A DNA stretch of 64,000 bases from Mangrovicella endophytica. Lineage in GTDB: Bacteria > Pseudomonadota > Alphaproteobacteria > Rhizobiales > Rhizobiaceae. Shown in pieces: positions 45,709-54,440 of the stretch. The position numbers and the translations under genes are program-made. The stretch is taken from contig NZ_PKMZ01000011.1 in the NCBI RefSeq assembly GCF_002893625.1, forward strand, positions 62,001 through 126,000, given 5' to 3'. Each line of letters begins with the position of its first letter. Positions within the stretch are counted from its first letter, which is position 1. The notes below the pieces were generated by a model. The model was not told the origin of the DNA. It was given only the letters and a program-made list of their open reading frames with translations, and did not search any database.

Positions 45709-46839
45709 ATGGGCTTCAATCTCGGCAGCGAAGGCAACAGGAAGCGGGCGGAACAGCCGGACCGGCCGCTGCGCCGCGGCTGGACGACAGGCGCCTGTGC
45801 CACCGCGGCGACCAAGGCAGCGCTGACGGCACTCCTCACGGGCGTCTTTCCCGATCCGGTGGAGATCACCCTGCCGAAGGGCGAGCGGCCGAGTTTTGCC
45901 CTCAACCGGCAGGGCTTCGCCGGTCACGAGGCCTTCGCGACCATCATCAAGGATGCCGGCGACGATCCGGACGTGACCCATCTGGCTGAAATCGTCGCGA
46001 CCGTTCGGCTCGGCGCGCCAGGCTCCGGCATCATGTTCAAGGCCGGCCCGGGCGTCGGCACGGTGACGCTGGAGGGCCTGCCGCTGCCGCCCGGAGAGCC
46101 GGCAATCAACCCGGTGCCGCGGCGGCTGATGAGCGAGGTCGTAACCGCCCTCTGCGCCGAAGCAGGCCGACCCGCCGATGTCGAGATCACCATCGGCGTC
46201 ACCAATGGCGAGGCGCTGGCGCGCCACACCTGGAATGCGCGGCTCGGCATCCTGGGCGGGCTGTCGATCCTCGGCACGACGGGAATCGTGCATCCCTTCT
46301 CCTGCTCGGCCTGGATCCACTCCATCCATCGTGGCGTCGACGTCGCCCGCGCGGCTGGGCTCGGCCATGTCGTCGGCGCCACGGGCTCGGCGAGCGAAGA
46401 CGCCGTGCGAGTGCTCTACCCGAACTTGCCGGAGATCGCCTATCTCGACATGGGCGATTTCGCCGGCGGGCTCCTCAAGTATCTGCGCGCCCATCCCGTG
46501 CCGCGGCTGACCATCGCCGGCGGCTTTGCCAAGCTGACCAAGCTGGCGCAGGGGTCCATGGACCTGCATTCCGGCCGCAGTCAGGTCGACTTCGCCTTCC
46601 TCGATGCGCTGGCGCTGCATCTGCAGCCGAAGCGCAGTTCGGCGCTCGGAGCCGCGATCCTCTCGGCCAATACAGCGAAGGCCGCGCTGGAACTCGCCGC
46701 CCGCGAGGGCATCGACCTTGCCGCAGGCGTTGCCATCGAGGCGCAGCGCGCGGCGGCCGACGTGCTGCGGGGCGCAGCGGTCGCGGTGGACGTCGTCGTG
46801 GTGGATCGCGGCGGCGCGGTGATCGCGCGTGCCGGCTGA
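45709..46839 (+). CDS. cbiD: Cobalt-precorrin-5B C1-methyltransferase CbiD
   Basis: CbiD methylates C-1 of the ring in the anaerobic cobalamin route; the oxygen-dependent route of P. denitrificans uses the unrelated CobF. The 376-residue protein begins with LRRGWTTGACATAATKAALTAL, the CbiD hallmark. It continues with FKAGPGVGTVTLEGLPLPPGEPAINPVPR and ILSANTAKAALELA. A GTG 39 bases upstream is an alternative start; neither has a clear ribosome site. cobK begins inside its last codons. Confidence 0.93.
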   Translation: MGFNLGSEGNRKRAEQPDRPLRRGWTTGACATAATKAALTALLTGVFPDPVEITLPKGERPSFALNRQGFAGHEAFATIIKDAGDDPDVTHLAEIVATVRLGAPGSGIMFKAGPGVGTVTLEGLPLPPGEPAINPVPRRLMSEVVTALCAEAGRPADVEITIGVTNGEALARHTWNARLGILGGLSILGTTGIVHPFSCSAWIHSIHRGVDVARAAGLGHVVGATGSASEDAVRVLYPNLPEIAYLDMGDFAGGLLKYLRAHPVPRLTIAGGFAKLTKLAQGSMDLHSGRSQVDFAFLDALALHLQPKRSSALGAAILSANTAKAALELAAREGIDLAAGVAIEAQRAAADVLRGAAVAVDVVVVDRGGAVIARAG

Positions 46840-47566
46840 GACGATCCTCATCCTCGGTGGCACCGCGGAGGCGGCAGCGCTGGCACGACGGATCACGACA
46901 AGCTGGCCGGAACGGCGGCTGATCGTCTCGCTCGCCGGCCGTACCGCGGCGCCGGCCGCCATGCCGGGGACGTTGCGGATCGGCGGCTTCGGCGGCGCCG
47001 ACGGGTTGGCGGCGTTCCTGACAGATGAGCGCATCGGGCGCCTGGTCGATGCGACGCATCCGTTCGCCGCGGGCATCAGCCGCAATGCGGCAAAGGCGAC
47101 GACCCGCGCAGGCGTGCCGCGCCTCATGCTGCAGCGGCCGGGCTGGACGCCGGTCACCGGCGACAACTGGACCAGCGTTGCCTGCCTCGGCGCCGCGCGC
47201 GACGCACTGCCGCCCGGCGCCAGACCCTTCCTGGCGCTTGGCAGCCAGCATCTGAAGCCGTTCGCGCAGCGCCCGGACCTTCGGGCGATCGTGCGCATGG
47301 TGGATCCGTCCGCCGAGCCCCTGCCCTTCGCGGCGGAAATCATCCTCGGCAAGCCATCCGGCGATGCCGCGGACGAGGCCGCGCTGCTGGCCCGCACCCG
47401 CGCCACCCACCTCGTCTGCCGCAACTCGGGCGGCAGCGCGTCATACGGCAAGGTCAAAGCGGCGCGGCACCTCGGCTTGCCGGTGATCATGATCGAGCGG
47501 CCACCGGCGCCGCCGGGCCCAAGCGTCGCGTCGGTGGATGAGGTCATGGCCTGGTTCGACGGCTGA
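46829..47566 (+). CDS. cobK: Precorrin-6A reductase CobK
   Basis: Reduces precorrin-6A to dihydro-precorrin-6 with NADPH. The 245-residue protein opens with ILILGGTAEAAALARRI, the CobK/CbiJ nucleotide-binding motif, followed by RLVDATHPFAAGISRNA and, near the C-terminus, HLVCRNSGGSASYGKVKAA. GTG start overlapping cbiD by eleven bases. It converges with cobM. Confidence 0.93.
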   Translation: MPAETILILGGTAEAAALARRITTSWPERRLIVSLAGRTAAPAAMPGTLRIGGFGGADGLAAFLTDERIGRLVDATHPFAAGISRNAAKATTRAGVPRLMLQRPGWTPVTGDNWTSVACLGAARDALPPGARPFLALGSQHLKPFAQRPDLRAIVRMVDPSAEPLPFAAEIILGKPSGDAADEAALLARTRATHLVCRNSGGSASYGKVKAARHLGLPVIMIERPPAPPGPSVASVDEVMAWFDG

Positions 47567-47569
47567 GGC

Positions 47570-48340
47570 TCACGCCTTGCGCGCCGGGCGCAGCACATGG
47601 ACGTGGTCGGCATCGTATAGCTTGGAATCGATGAAGCCTTCGGCGCCGAGACCGCGGCCGACGAGGATCAGCGCCGTGCGCGTCAGCTTGGCGGCGCGCG
47701 CCTTGCGGTGGATATCGCCGAGCGTGCCGTGGATGAAGGCCTCGTCCGGCCAGCCGACGCGGTAGGCGATGACCGCCGGGCAGGATTCGCCATAGGCGGG
47801 CAGCGGGATCAGCTCACGCTGGATGTGCGGGATGTTGCGCACGGAGAGGTGGATCGCCAGCGTCGCGCCGCTTTGCCCGAGCGTCGACAGCTCCTCGCCC
47901 TCCGGCATCTTGGAGGACTGCATGGCGGTGCGCGTCAGGATGATCGTCTGGCAGACCTCGGGGACCGTGAGCTCCTTCTGCAACGCCGCCGCAGCCGCGG
48001 CAAAGGCCGGGACGCCAGGGGTGACGTCATAGGGGATGCCGAGGGCGTCGAGCCGGCGCATCTGCTCGGCGGTGGCGCCATAGATCGAGGGATCGCCGGA
48101 GTGGACGCGTGCAACATCCTTTCCCGCGGCATGTGCGGCCTCGATCTCGGCGATGATCTCGTCCAGCGTCATCGGCGCGGTGTCGAGCACGCGGGCACCG
48201 GCGGGGGCGGCCTTGACGATCTCCTCCGGCACCAGCGAGCCGGCATAAAGGCAGACCGGACAGGCCTCGATAAGCCGCAGGCCGCGCACGGTGATGAGGT
48301 CGGGCGCGCCGGGACCGGCGCCGATGAAATGAACGGTCAT
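47570..48340 (-). CDS. cobM: Precorrin-4 C11-methyltransferase CobM
   Basis: SAM-dependent methylation at C-11. The 256-residue tetrapyrrole methylase begins MTVHFIGAGPGAPDLITVRG, with the glycine-rich loop of the family, then ARVHSGDPSIYGATAEQM and YDVTPGVPAFAAAAAAL. It lies six bases after the stop of the putative antitoxin gene, so it is the last gene of the long corrin operon. Confidence 0.94.
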   Translation of the reverse strand: MTVHFIGAGPGAPDLITVRGLRLIEACPVCLYAGSLVPEEIVKAAPAGARVLDTAPMTLDEIIAEIEAAHAAGKDVARVHSGDPSIYGATAEQMRRLDALGIPYDVTPGVPAFAAAAAALQKELTVPEVCQTIILTRTAMQSSKMPEGEELSTLGQSGATLAIHLSVRNIPHIQRELIPLPAYGESCPAVIAYRVGWPDEAFIHGTLGDIHRKARAAKLTRTALILVGRGLGAEGFIDSKLYDADHVHVLRPARKA

Positions 48341-48346
48341 GGTGTC

Positions 48347-48709
48347 TCAGGCGGCGTTGGCGATGCTGACTTCGGCCGTGATCTTCGACCAAGGCACGTG
48401 GAGCCGACCCTCTTCGTCGCTCTCGATAAGGCCTAGCCAGCTCAGTTCCTTGACATCAGCGGCAACCATATCGGCGTCGCGGCCGAGCCTCTGGGCAAGA
48501 GCGTCCGGCATGGTCGGCCCGGCATGCTGCAACTTTTCCAAGAGGTCCCACCGCTCCGGCGACATGGTGCGCCAAAGCTCCTCGATGCTCTGGAATCCGA
48601 TCCGCGGTGTCTCAGGTGTGTAGTCGCCCGCGTCGATCCGTCGGGCTGAGGCTAGGGCATGAGCGAAGAACGCGTCCAAGCTCGCAACATGGAGAATTAT
48701 CTCGCTCAC
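48347..48709 (-). CDS. tumA: Putative TumA-type antitoxin (HVO_A0114-like winged-helix protein)
   Basis: A 120-residue protein matching the HVO_A0114-type DNA-binding family. The pattern is FQSIEELWRTMSPERWDLLEKLQ, then GPTMPDALAQRLGRDADMV, ADVKELSWLGLIESDEEGRL and VPWSKITAEV. That layout is a MarR-like winged helix after a short N-terminal strand region. These proteins are known partners of TumE-family toxins. The ATG overlaps the tumE stop by four bases. The assignment rests on motif memory and gene order; no activity is implied by sequence alone. Confidence 0.75.
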   Translation of the reverse strand: MSEIILHVASLDAFFAHALASARRIDAGDYTPETPRIGFQSIEELWRTMSPERWDLLEKLQHAGPTMPDALAQRLGRDADMVAADVKELSWLGLIESDEEGRLHVPWSKITAEVSIANAA

Positions 48710-48990
48710 AGACCGATCTCCCTCATGACGTCACAACGAAAATCCAGGATCAACGTCGGAATGTCGACGAAGACATAAGGCTCCTCATGATCTCGGTAGT
48801 GCCGATGATCGCCTTTGCCTAGCTCGTTATCATATCCGACGATACGCTCATTGGGACGCCCGCAGAAGAGCGAGTATTTCAGTCCATGCGGCCGCTCCGG
48901 CGTGACCTCGGGCAGTCGCCAGATGCGTATCTGCATGATGAGGTCACCTACGATCGGCTCTTTGATGTCGAGGATTAGACTCGCCTTCAC
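48706..48990 (-). CDS. tumE: Putative TumE-family toxin (DUF6516-like)
   Basis: A 94-residue protein of the DUF6516/TumE type. The family pattern is visible: IRIWRLPEVTPERPHGLKYS, then ERIVGYDNELGKGDHRHYRD, and FVDIPTLILDFRCDVMREIG. The YDN...GKGDHRH stretch is the hallmark. The GTG start overlaps the TGA of cobJ (GTGA), giving apparent translational coupling to a biosynthetic gene. The frame stays open far upstream, but that part shadows cobJ. The molecular target of TumE proteins is not known to me. Confidence 0.75.
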   Translation of the reverse strand: MKASLILDIKEPIVGDLIMQIRIWRLPEVTPERPHGLKYSLFCGRPNERIVGYDNELGKGDHRHYRDHEEPYVFVDIPTLILDFRCDVMREIGL

Positions 48991-50861
48991 TGCTGGGCTG
49001 CCGGTGAAACGAGGGAAGTCAGCTTGTCTGCCACACCCTCGCCCGTCATTCCCTCCCCCGCCATGCCCGTCCCTGCCTTTCCCGAGTAGCCGCGGGGTGT
49101 GTAGACCCAGCGCCGGCCGTCGCCCGTCGTCACCGTGCGGCTTTCCGACGAGCCGACCACCACAACCGTCAGCATGTCGACCTCGTCGATGTCGAGTTCG
49201 CCGAGCGGCACGATGCGCACATGCTCGCCGGGACGCCCGAGATTGGTGGCGAGCACCACCGGCGTCTCCGCCGGGCGATGCTGCAGCAGCACATCGCGCG
49301 CGAAGGCGAGCTGCGTGCGGCGCTTGCGCGACACCGGATTGTAGAAGGCGATGACGAAGTCGGCCTCGGCCGCCGCCCGCACGCGGCGCTGGATGTCCGC
49401 CCAGGGCGTCAGCAGGTCGGACAGCGAGATGGTGCAGAAGTCGTGGCCGAGCGGCGCACCGGCCCGTGCCGCCGCCCCCTGCAGCGCCGAGATTCCCGGC
49501 GAGACGGCTATGGCAACCCGGCGCGCGGAGTCGGAGAGGCCGCCCTTGTCCAGAAGCTCGAAAACCAAAGTCGCCATGGCGTAGATGCCGGCATCGCCGG
49601 AGCAGACGAGGGCGACGCTCCGCCCCTCGCCCGCCAGTTCCATGGCATGGCGCACCCGCGCCTCTTCCGCGCCGAGATCGAAATCGTGCCGGCGCTTGCC
49701 GGCCGCCAGGGACCCCAGAAGATCGAGGTAGAGCGAGTAGCCGACGAGATCGGTGGAGGCCGCGACCATCGCCGAGACCTCCGGCGAGCGCCATTCGGCG
49801 CCGCCCGGGCCGATGCCGACGACATGGAGCATGCCGCGATCGCGCCCGATGGTTTGCGCTGCGATGGGGACCGGGGCAATCGCCAGCGCCGCGGTCGCGC
49901 GCTTCGCCTTCCGCTTGCCGACCAGCAGCCGACCTGCCGCGCCGACGGCGGCCAGCGCGGCACCTTCCGCGACGCCGTGGCAGCCGGTCTCGGCAAAGAC
50001 GATGTCCGAAGGGCTCTGCAGCCGTGCGGCTTCGGCCTCCAGCCTTGCCGCTGCATAGAAGCGGGCCGGCACGCCGAAATGGTTCGCGACGGCATGAACC
50101 GCGGCCTCATCGGCCTTGAGGTCGATCGAGACGACGGCGGCCAGCGACAGCGGGCTGACGCCGGCCTCGGCGAGCACAGCCTCCGCCAGCGCGATCGCCT
50201 CCTCAGCCGGCGCACCGCGCTCGCAGCCGATCCCGAGGGCGAGCGTCGCCGGACGATAGACCAGTTCCAGCGGACCCGGTGCTGGGTCCCGCATCTCGCT
50301 CACCCGCAAGGTCACCGCACCATCGTCGCTGAGCGGGATTGCGGAAGCGTTCAGCCACGCCGCCTCGCCCTCCAACCAGGCCCAGGCGCCGGCGAGGAGC
50401 TCGGCCATCACGGCCTTGGCGTTCTCAGGGTTCTCCAGCCGCCAGCCAAAAGGCGGGGCGTCCAAAGCGACACCGAAGCGCAGATCCCCGGCCGTCGTCA
50501 CGGCTGCCGGACAGCCCAAGGCGGCAGCGATAGTGCGGGCAATATCGTTGGCGCCATGGTGGCCGCCAAGCAGCGGCACGACCGCCGAGCCATCCTCGGC
50601 GATCGCCAGCACGGCCGGCTCCGTCGTCTTGTCGGCGAGGAGCGGCGCCAGGATGCGGATCATCGCGCCGGAGGCCATGATGCCGATGATGGGCCGCCCG
50701 GCGACAAACAGGGCGCGCAGATGCGCTGCGGCGCTGTCGAAGGTCACATCGACATCACTGACGCGGTCAACCGCGCCATGTATCTCGCCGCCGACCGCAG
50801 CGCGAATGCGCATCGCCACCGGCAGCGCGGCCGCCGAGAGGATGACGATCGCCGGTCTCAT
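48987..50861 (-). CDS. cobJ: CbiG-CobJ fusion: precorrin-3B C17-methyltransferase with CbiG domains
   Basis: A 624-residue fusion. Residues ~1-210 resemble the CbiG N-terminal and middle domains (GIMASGAMIRILAPLLADKT, LGGHHGANDIARTIA, AAVTTAGDLRFG). Residues ~215-335 match the CbiG C-terminal/CobE domain (LALGIGCERGAPAEEAI, VFAETGCHGVAEGAAL). Residues ~344-600 are CobJ/CbiH (MLHVVGIGPGGAEWRSPEV, LVCSGDAGIYAMA, NPVSRKRRTQL). CobJ methylates C-17 and contracts the ring. CbiG opens the lactone in the anaerobic route; CobE is of uncertain role in the aerobic one. Overlaps cobI upstream and tumE downstream. Confidence 0.93.
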   Translation of the reverse strand: MRPAIVILSAAALPVAMRIRAAVGGEIHGAVDRVSDVDVTFDSAAAHLRALFVAGRPIIGIMASGAMIRILAPLLADKTTEPAVLAIAEDGSAVVPLLGGHHGANDIARTIAAALGCPAAVTTAGDLRFGVALDAPPFGWRLENPENAKAVMAELLAGAWAWLEGEAAWLNASAIPLSDDGAVTLRVSEMRDPAPGPLELVYRPATLALGIGCERGAPAEEAIALAEAVLAEAGVSPLSLAAVVSIDLKADEAAVHAVANHFGVPARFYAAARLEAEAARLQSPSDIVFAETGCHGVAEGAALAAVGAAGRLLVGKRKAKRATAALAIAPVPIAAQTIGRDRGMLHVVGIGPGGAEWRSPEVSAMVAASTDLVGYSLYLDLLGSLAAGKRRHDFDLGAEEARVRHAMELAGEGRSVALVCSGDAGIYAMATLVFELLDKGGLSDSARRVAIAVSPGISALQGAAARAGAPLGHDFCTISLSDLLTPWADIQRRVRAAAEADFVIAFYNPVSRKRRTQLAFARDVLLQHRPAETPVVLATNLGRPGEHVRIVPLGELDIDEVDMLTVVVVGSSESRTVTTGDGRRWVYTPRGYSGKAGTGMAGEGMTGEGVADKLTSLVSPAAQQ

Positions 50862-51661
50862 TCAGGTTCCTTTCGGCGCAGTCCGCCTGCCATCGCCGGC
50901 TCGACCCCGCGATAGCCGAGGATCATCGAGAAATATGGGGCCGCGTCCGGCGCTTCGGCGAGCGGCACGATGCGCTCGCCATCCTGCGAGACGCGTTCGA
51001 GATACAGCGTGCTGTCGAGTAGACCGAGCGAACCGAGAAGCGCTCGCAGGCGCGGCAGGTGCCGGCCGACCTTCATGATCGCAAAGCCCTGCGAGCGCTC
51101 GACCAGCGCGGCGATCGCCTCATCCGCCAGCGGTCCGGGAATAACGGTCAGAACGTCGTTGCGCGAGGCGAGCGGACGAAGCGCTGCCGCCGCCGAGGCC
51201 ATGACGGAAGAGATGCCGGGAACGATCTCGACCTCGTGCGCGGTGGCGAGGCGCTCGAACAGATACATGAAGGAGCCGTAGAAGAACGGGTCGCCCTCGC
51301 AGAGCACCGCGACGTCATTGCCAGCGTCGAGCTCCGCCGCGATGCGCAGCGCCGCTTCGTCATAGACCTCACGGGCCGGAACACGGTCGACCCGCATCGG
51401 AATGGTGATGGCGATCTCCCGCTGGCCGCCGATCAGATGCGGCTCGACAATGCGGCGCGCCAGGCTCGGGCCGCTATCGGAAGCGGGATAAGCAAACACC
51501 GGCACCCCGCGCAGGATACGCAGCGCCTTCAGCGTCAGCAGTTCGGGATCGCCGGGGCCAACGCCGAGGCCGTAGAGGCGGCCACGCGGCTGCCCCGCTT
51601 GCACCGGCCCAAGTTCGCCGGGGGCTCGGCCGCGCGCCTCCGACATGGAGGTGTCGGTCAT
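50858..51661 (-). CDS. cobI: Precorrin-2 C20-methyltransferase CobI
   Basis: SAM-dependent methylation at C-20 that commits precorrin-2 to cobalamin. The 267-residue tetrapyrrole methylase has GRLYGLGVGPGDPELLTLKAL, then AVLCEGDPFFYGSFMYLF and VEIVPGISSVMASAAA. The Arg/Gly-rich N-terminal ~25 residues are variable; ATG at 51646 (MSEARG) is a possible later start. Overlaps cobL and cobJ by four bases each. Confidence 0.94.
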   Translation of the reverse strand: MTDTSMSEARGRAPGELGPVQAGQPRGRLYGLGVGPGDPELLTLKALRILRGVPVFAYPASDSGPSLARRIVEPHLIGGQREIAITIPMRVDRVPAREVYDEAALRIAAELDAGNDVAVLCEGDPFFYGSFMYLFERLATAHEVEIVPGISSVMASAAAALRPLASRNDVLTVIPGPLADEAIAALVERSQGFAIMKVGRHLPRLRALLGSLGLLDSTLYLERVSQDGERIVPLAEAPDAAPYFSMILGYRGVEPAMAGGLRRKEPE

Positions 51662-52863
51662 GCCACCCCCTTGACGAGATGCCAGTGGATCACGGGCATT
51701 GCCGGCTTCCAGCCGTGCAGGGAGCCGACCGGCTCGGCCCGCTCGACGCCGATGCGCAGCAACTCGCCGCCATGTTCTGCATGGAGCGCGAGGAGGATCG
51801 CTTCCGATTCCAGCGTCACGGCATGGGCGACGAGCCGCCCGCCCGGACGCAGCGCCGCATGCGCAGCTGCGAAGACCGCTTGCGAGAGTCCGCCGCCGAT
51901 GAAGACGGCATCTGGCGTCGGCAGTCCGTCCAGAGCCTCCGGCGCGCGACCGCTGCGGATCTCGATCTCCGGCACGCCGTGTCGCTCGGCATTGGCAGCC
52001 ATGAAGGCGCGGCGCTCAGCCAACGGCTCCAATGCAATGGCGCGCATGGCGCGCGCGGCCCGCAGCCACTCCACGGAGATCGCGCCGGATCCGGCGCCAA
52101 TGTCCCACAGGCACTCGCCCGGATGCGGCGCCAGCGCCGAGAGCGCTAAGGCGCGCAACACGCGCTTGGTCATCTTGCCGTCGTGGGTGAATGCCTCGTC
52201 CGGCAACGGGCCGGCGCCCCATCCCCCTGCCGGATCATCGACGCCGCAGGTGACGGCGACGAGGTTGAGATCGGCGATCCCATCGAGATCGAAGGCGGAG
52301 GCCTGCGTCTCGCGCTGCCGCTCAGCCGCACCGCCGAGATGCTCCAGCACCGTCATCCGGCTCGCACCGAACCCAGCCTCCGTCAGCAGCGCGGCAATGC
52401 GGGCAGGCTCTGCGCCGTCGTCCGTCAGCACCAGCAGCCGAGTGCCATCCGCCAGCGACCGGCGCAAGGTCGCCAACGGGCGGCCGTGGACGCTGAGACA
52501 CAGGCAGTCCTGCAGCGGCCAGCCGAGGCGCGCCGCCGCCAGCGAGAAGGCCGACGGGCTCGGCAGCACCTCCATCTCGGCCGGATCGATATAGCGCGAC
52601 AGCGTCGCGCCGATGCCGAACCACATGGGATCGCCGGAGGCGAGGATTGCAACCGGCTCGCCGCGCCGGTCCTTCAGCGCCTTGATCGATTGCGTCAGCG
52701 GCGAGCCCCAGGCAATCGTCTCGCGTCCGTCCTCACCCAGCGCCGCCAGATGGCGCGCGCCACCGAAGACCACCGTTGCCGCATCAAGGCGCCGGCGCGC
52801 TGCCGGCGAGAGGGTCGCCACCCCCCCGTCGCCGACGCCTATCACCGTCAGCCAGGGCTTCAT
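51658..52863 (-). CDS. cobL: Precorrin-6Y C5,15-methyltransferase (decarboxylating) CobL
   Basis: Methylates C-5 and C-15 and decarboxylates the acetate at C-12. The 401-residue protein joins a CbiE-type tetrapyrrole methylase (PWLTVIGVGDGGVATLSPAA, AILASGDPMWFGIG, LPSPSAFSLAAARLGWP) with a CbiT-type Rossmann methylase (LALSALAPHPGECLWDIGAG, then SGAISVEWLRA). This is the standard CobL fusion. Four-base overlaps with cobH and cobI. Confidence 0.95.
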   Translation of the reverse strand: MKPWLTVIGVGDGGVATLSPAARRRLDAATVVFGGARHLAALGEDGRETIAWGSPLTQSIKALKDRRGEPVAILASGDPMWFGIGATLSRYIDPAEMEVLPSPSAFSLAAARLGWPLQDCLCLSVHGRPLATLRRSLADGTRLLVLTDDGAEPARIAALLTEAGFGASRMTVLEHLGGAAERQRETQASAFDLDGIADLNLVAVTCGVDDPAGGWGAGPLPDEAFTHDGKMTKRVLRALALSALAPHPGECLWDIGAGSGAISVEWLRAARAMRAIALEPLAERRAFMAANAERHGVPEIEIRSGRAPEALDGLPTPDAVFIGGGLSQAVFAAAHAALRPGGRLVAHAVTLESEAILLALHAEHGGELLRIGVERAEPVGSLHGWKPAMPVIHWHLVKGVA

Positions 52864-54440
52864 GCCGTCGCAGCGGCCGATCCGGCTGGGGTGCTGCCGC
52901 CAAGGCCCCCGGCCAGCGCATTAACCGCCGCGGCCGCCATGGCGCTGCCGCCGCGTCGGCCCTTGAGCGTGATAAACGGAATGCCGCGCGGGTCGCGCAG
53001 CAGTTCGTCCTTTGACTCCGCCGCGCCGACAAAGCCGACGGGAAGGCCGATGATCAGCGCCGGGCGCGGCGCACCTTCGTCAATGCGCTCCAGGAGGCGG
53101 AACAAGGCGGTCGGCGCGTTGCCGATCGCCACGACAGCGCCGCCGAGGCGATCGTCCCAGAGATCGACCTGCGCGGCCGAGCGCGTCGTTGCCTCGCGCT
53201 CGGCGATCTTGCCGACGCGCGGATCGTTAAGCCGGCAAATGATCTTGTTCCCGAGCACGAGATTGCGGGTGATGATGCCATGGGACACCATCTCGGCATC
53301 GCAGAGGATCGCACCGCCCTGCCGCAGCGCCTGCCGACCCGCCTCGATCGCCCCCTCGCTGACAACAAGATCGCGCACGAGATCCGTCATGCCGCAGGCG
53401 TGGATCATGCGGATCGCCAGTTCCTCCGCCTCCGGCGGCACGCGGCCGAGATCGGCTTCCTTGCGGATGGTGCGGAAGCTCTCCTCGTAGATCGCTGCGG
53501 GATCGCGCAGATAGGTCAGGCGGCGCACCGGCACCGCCGCATCCTCGGCGGTAAAGACATGATCGAGGCCGAGGATCCAGCCCTCTTCGGTGGTGACGGC
53601 CCGCTTCTCTTCCTCACCGAGATCAGCCGGCAGCGCGAAGAGATCGAGGAAGCGGCCATCGGCATCGAGTTCGGCAAAGCGGGTGGCCAGCGTCTCCACC
53701 TGCGCCTCATCGAGGCAGCTCTTCTCGCCCTGCTCGACCGCGAACATGGCGGGATAGATCTCGGCGAGCACCAGATCGGCCGACTGTTTGCGCGAGAAGC
53801 CGTTCTCAAACGGCCAGACGGCGATGCGCTCGGCGAATTCGGGATCACGCCGCAGCGTCTCGAGGCGGGCGATGCCGGTGAAGGCCTGGCTGCCGACGCT
53901 GCCGGTATAAGCGAGCTTCCACACCGGCTGCGCGCGGCGCGCCCGCGCTTCCGCCATGCGACGCTCCGGCAGGCCGGCGGGGTAAGGTGTCGGCTTCAGA
54001 GCGGGAAGGCCGGGAATATCCTGGTGAGCCGGGCGGCCCCAGAACATTGGCGTCGTCTTCAGAGGGCCGCGGTTGAAGATGCCGCCAAGCTCGAAGCGGT
54101 TGGAGAAGTTGTCGTCGCGGTCCTGCAGACGTGCCGCGATTTCGGCCCAGAGCGCCTTCCAGTCCGGACTGCCGGCGATCAGCTCGGCCGCCCCGGCGGG
54201 GTAGCCGAAGGGGAAGTCGAAGCCAGCAAAGACGCGCTTGCCGTCGGCGATCGCGCTGCGGAAGAGCTCGCGCAGCCGCTCCATTGCCGCCGCGCGCGTT
54301 GAGGGATTTGTCGTTTCGACAATCCGGACCTCCCGGCCGACCCGCTCGGCGATCGCGATCCAGATCGAATCGCGCCCCGTGGTCGGCGTGTTCGCCGCCG
54401 ACCAGTCGACGACGGCATAGAGGTCGAAGACGCCGCTCAT
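52860..54440 (-). CDS. cobH: Precorrin-8X methylmutase CobH fused to an N-terminal DUF429-like domain
   Basis: A 526-residue protein of two parts. Residues ~311-526 are CobH, which moves a methyl group from C-11 to C-12: LRDPAAIYEESFRTIRKEAD, IRMIHACGMTDLV (catalytic His ~347), ILCDAEMVSHGI, ALIIGLPVGFVGAAESK. The ~300 N-terminal residues are not part of normal CobH (about 210 residues). Their motifs resemble DUF429, a predicted RNase H-like nuclease fold: VVDWSAAN (Asp 12), VFAGFDFPFGYP (Asp 75), LAEIYPAMF (Glu 227), and EEGWILGLDHV (285-295). The reading frame is continuous. The function of the extra domain is unknown. Confidence 0.9.
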   Translation of the reverse strand: MSGVFDLYAVVDWSAANTPTTGRDSIWIAIAERVGREVRIVETTNPSTRAAAMERLRELFRSAIADGKRVFAGFDFPFGYPAGAAELIAGSPDWKALWAEIAARLQDRDDNFSNRFELGGIFNRGPLKTTPMFWGRPAHQDIPGLPALKPTPYPAGLPERRMAEARARRAQPVWKLAYTGSVGSQAFTGIARLETLRRDPEFAERIAVWPFENGFSRKQSADLVLAEIYPAMFAVEQGEKSCLDEAQVETLATRFAELDADGRFLDLFALPADLGEEEKRAVTTEEGWILGLDHVFTAEDAAVPVRRLTYLRDPAAIYEESFRTIRKEADLGRVPPEAEELAIRMIHACGMTDLVRDLVVSEGAIEAGRQALRQGGAILCDAEMVSHGIITRNLVLGNKIICRLNDPRVGKIAEREATTRSAAQVDLWDDRLGGAVVAIGNAPTALFRLLERIDEGAPRPALIIGLPVGFVGAAESKDELLRDPRGIPFITLKGRRGGSAMAAAAVNALAGGLGGSTPAGSAAATA

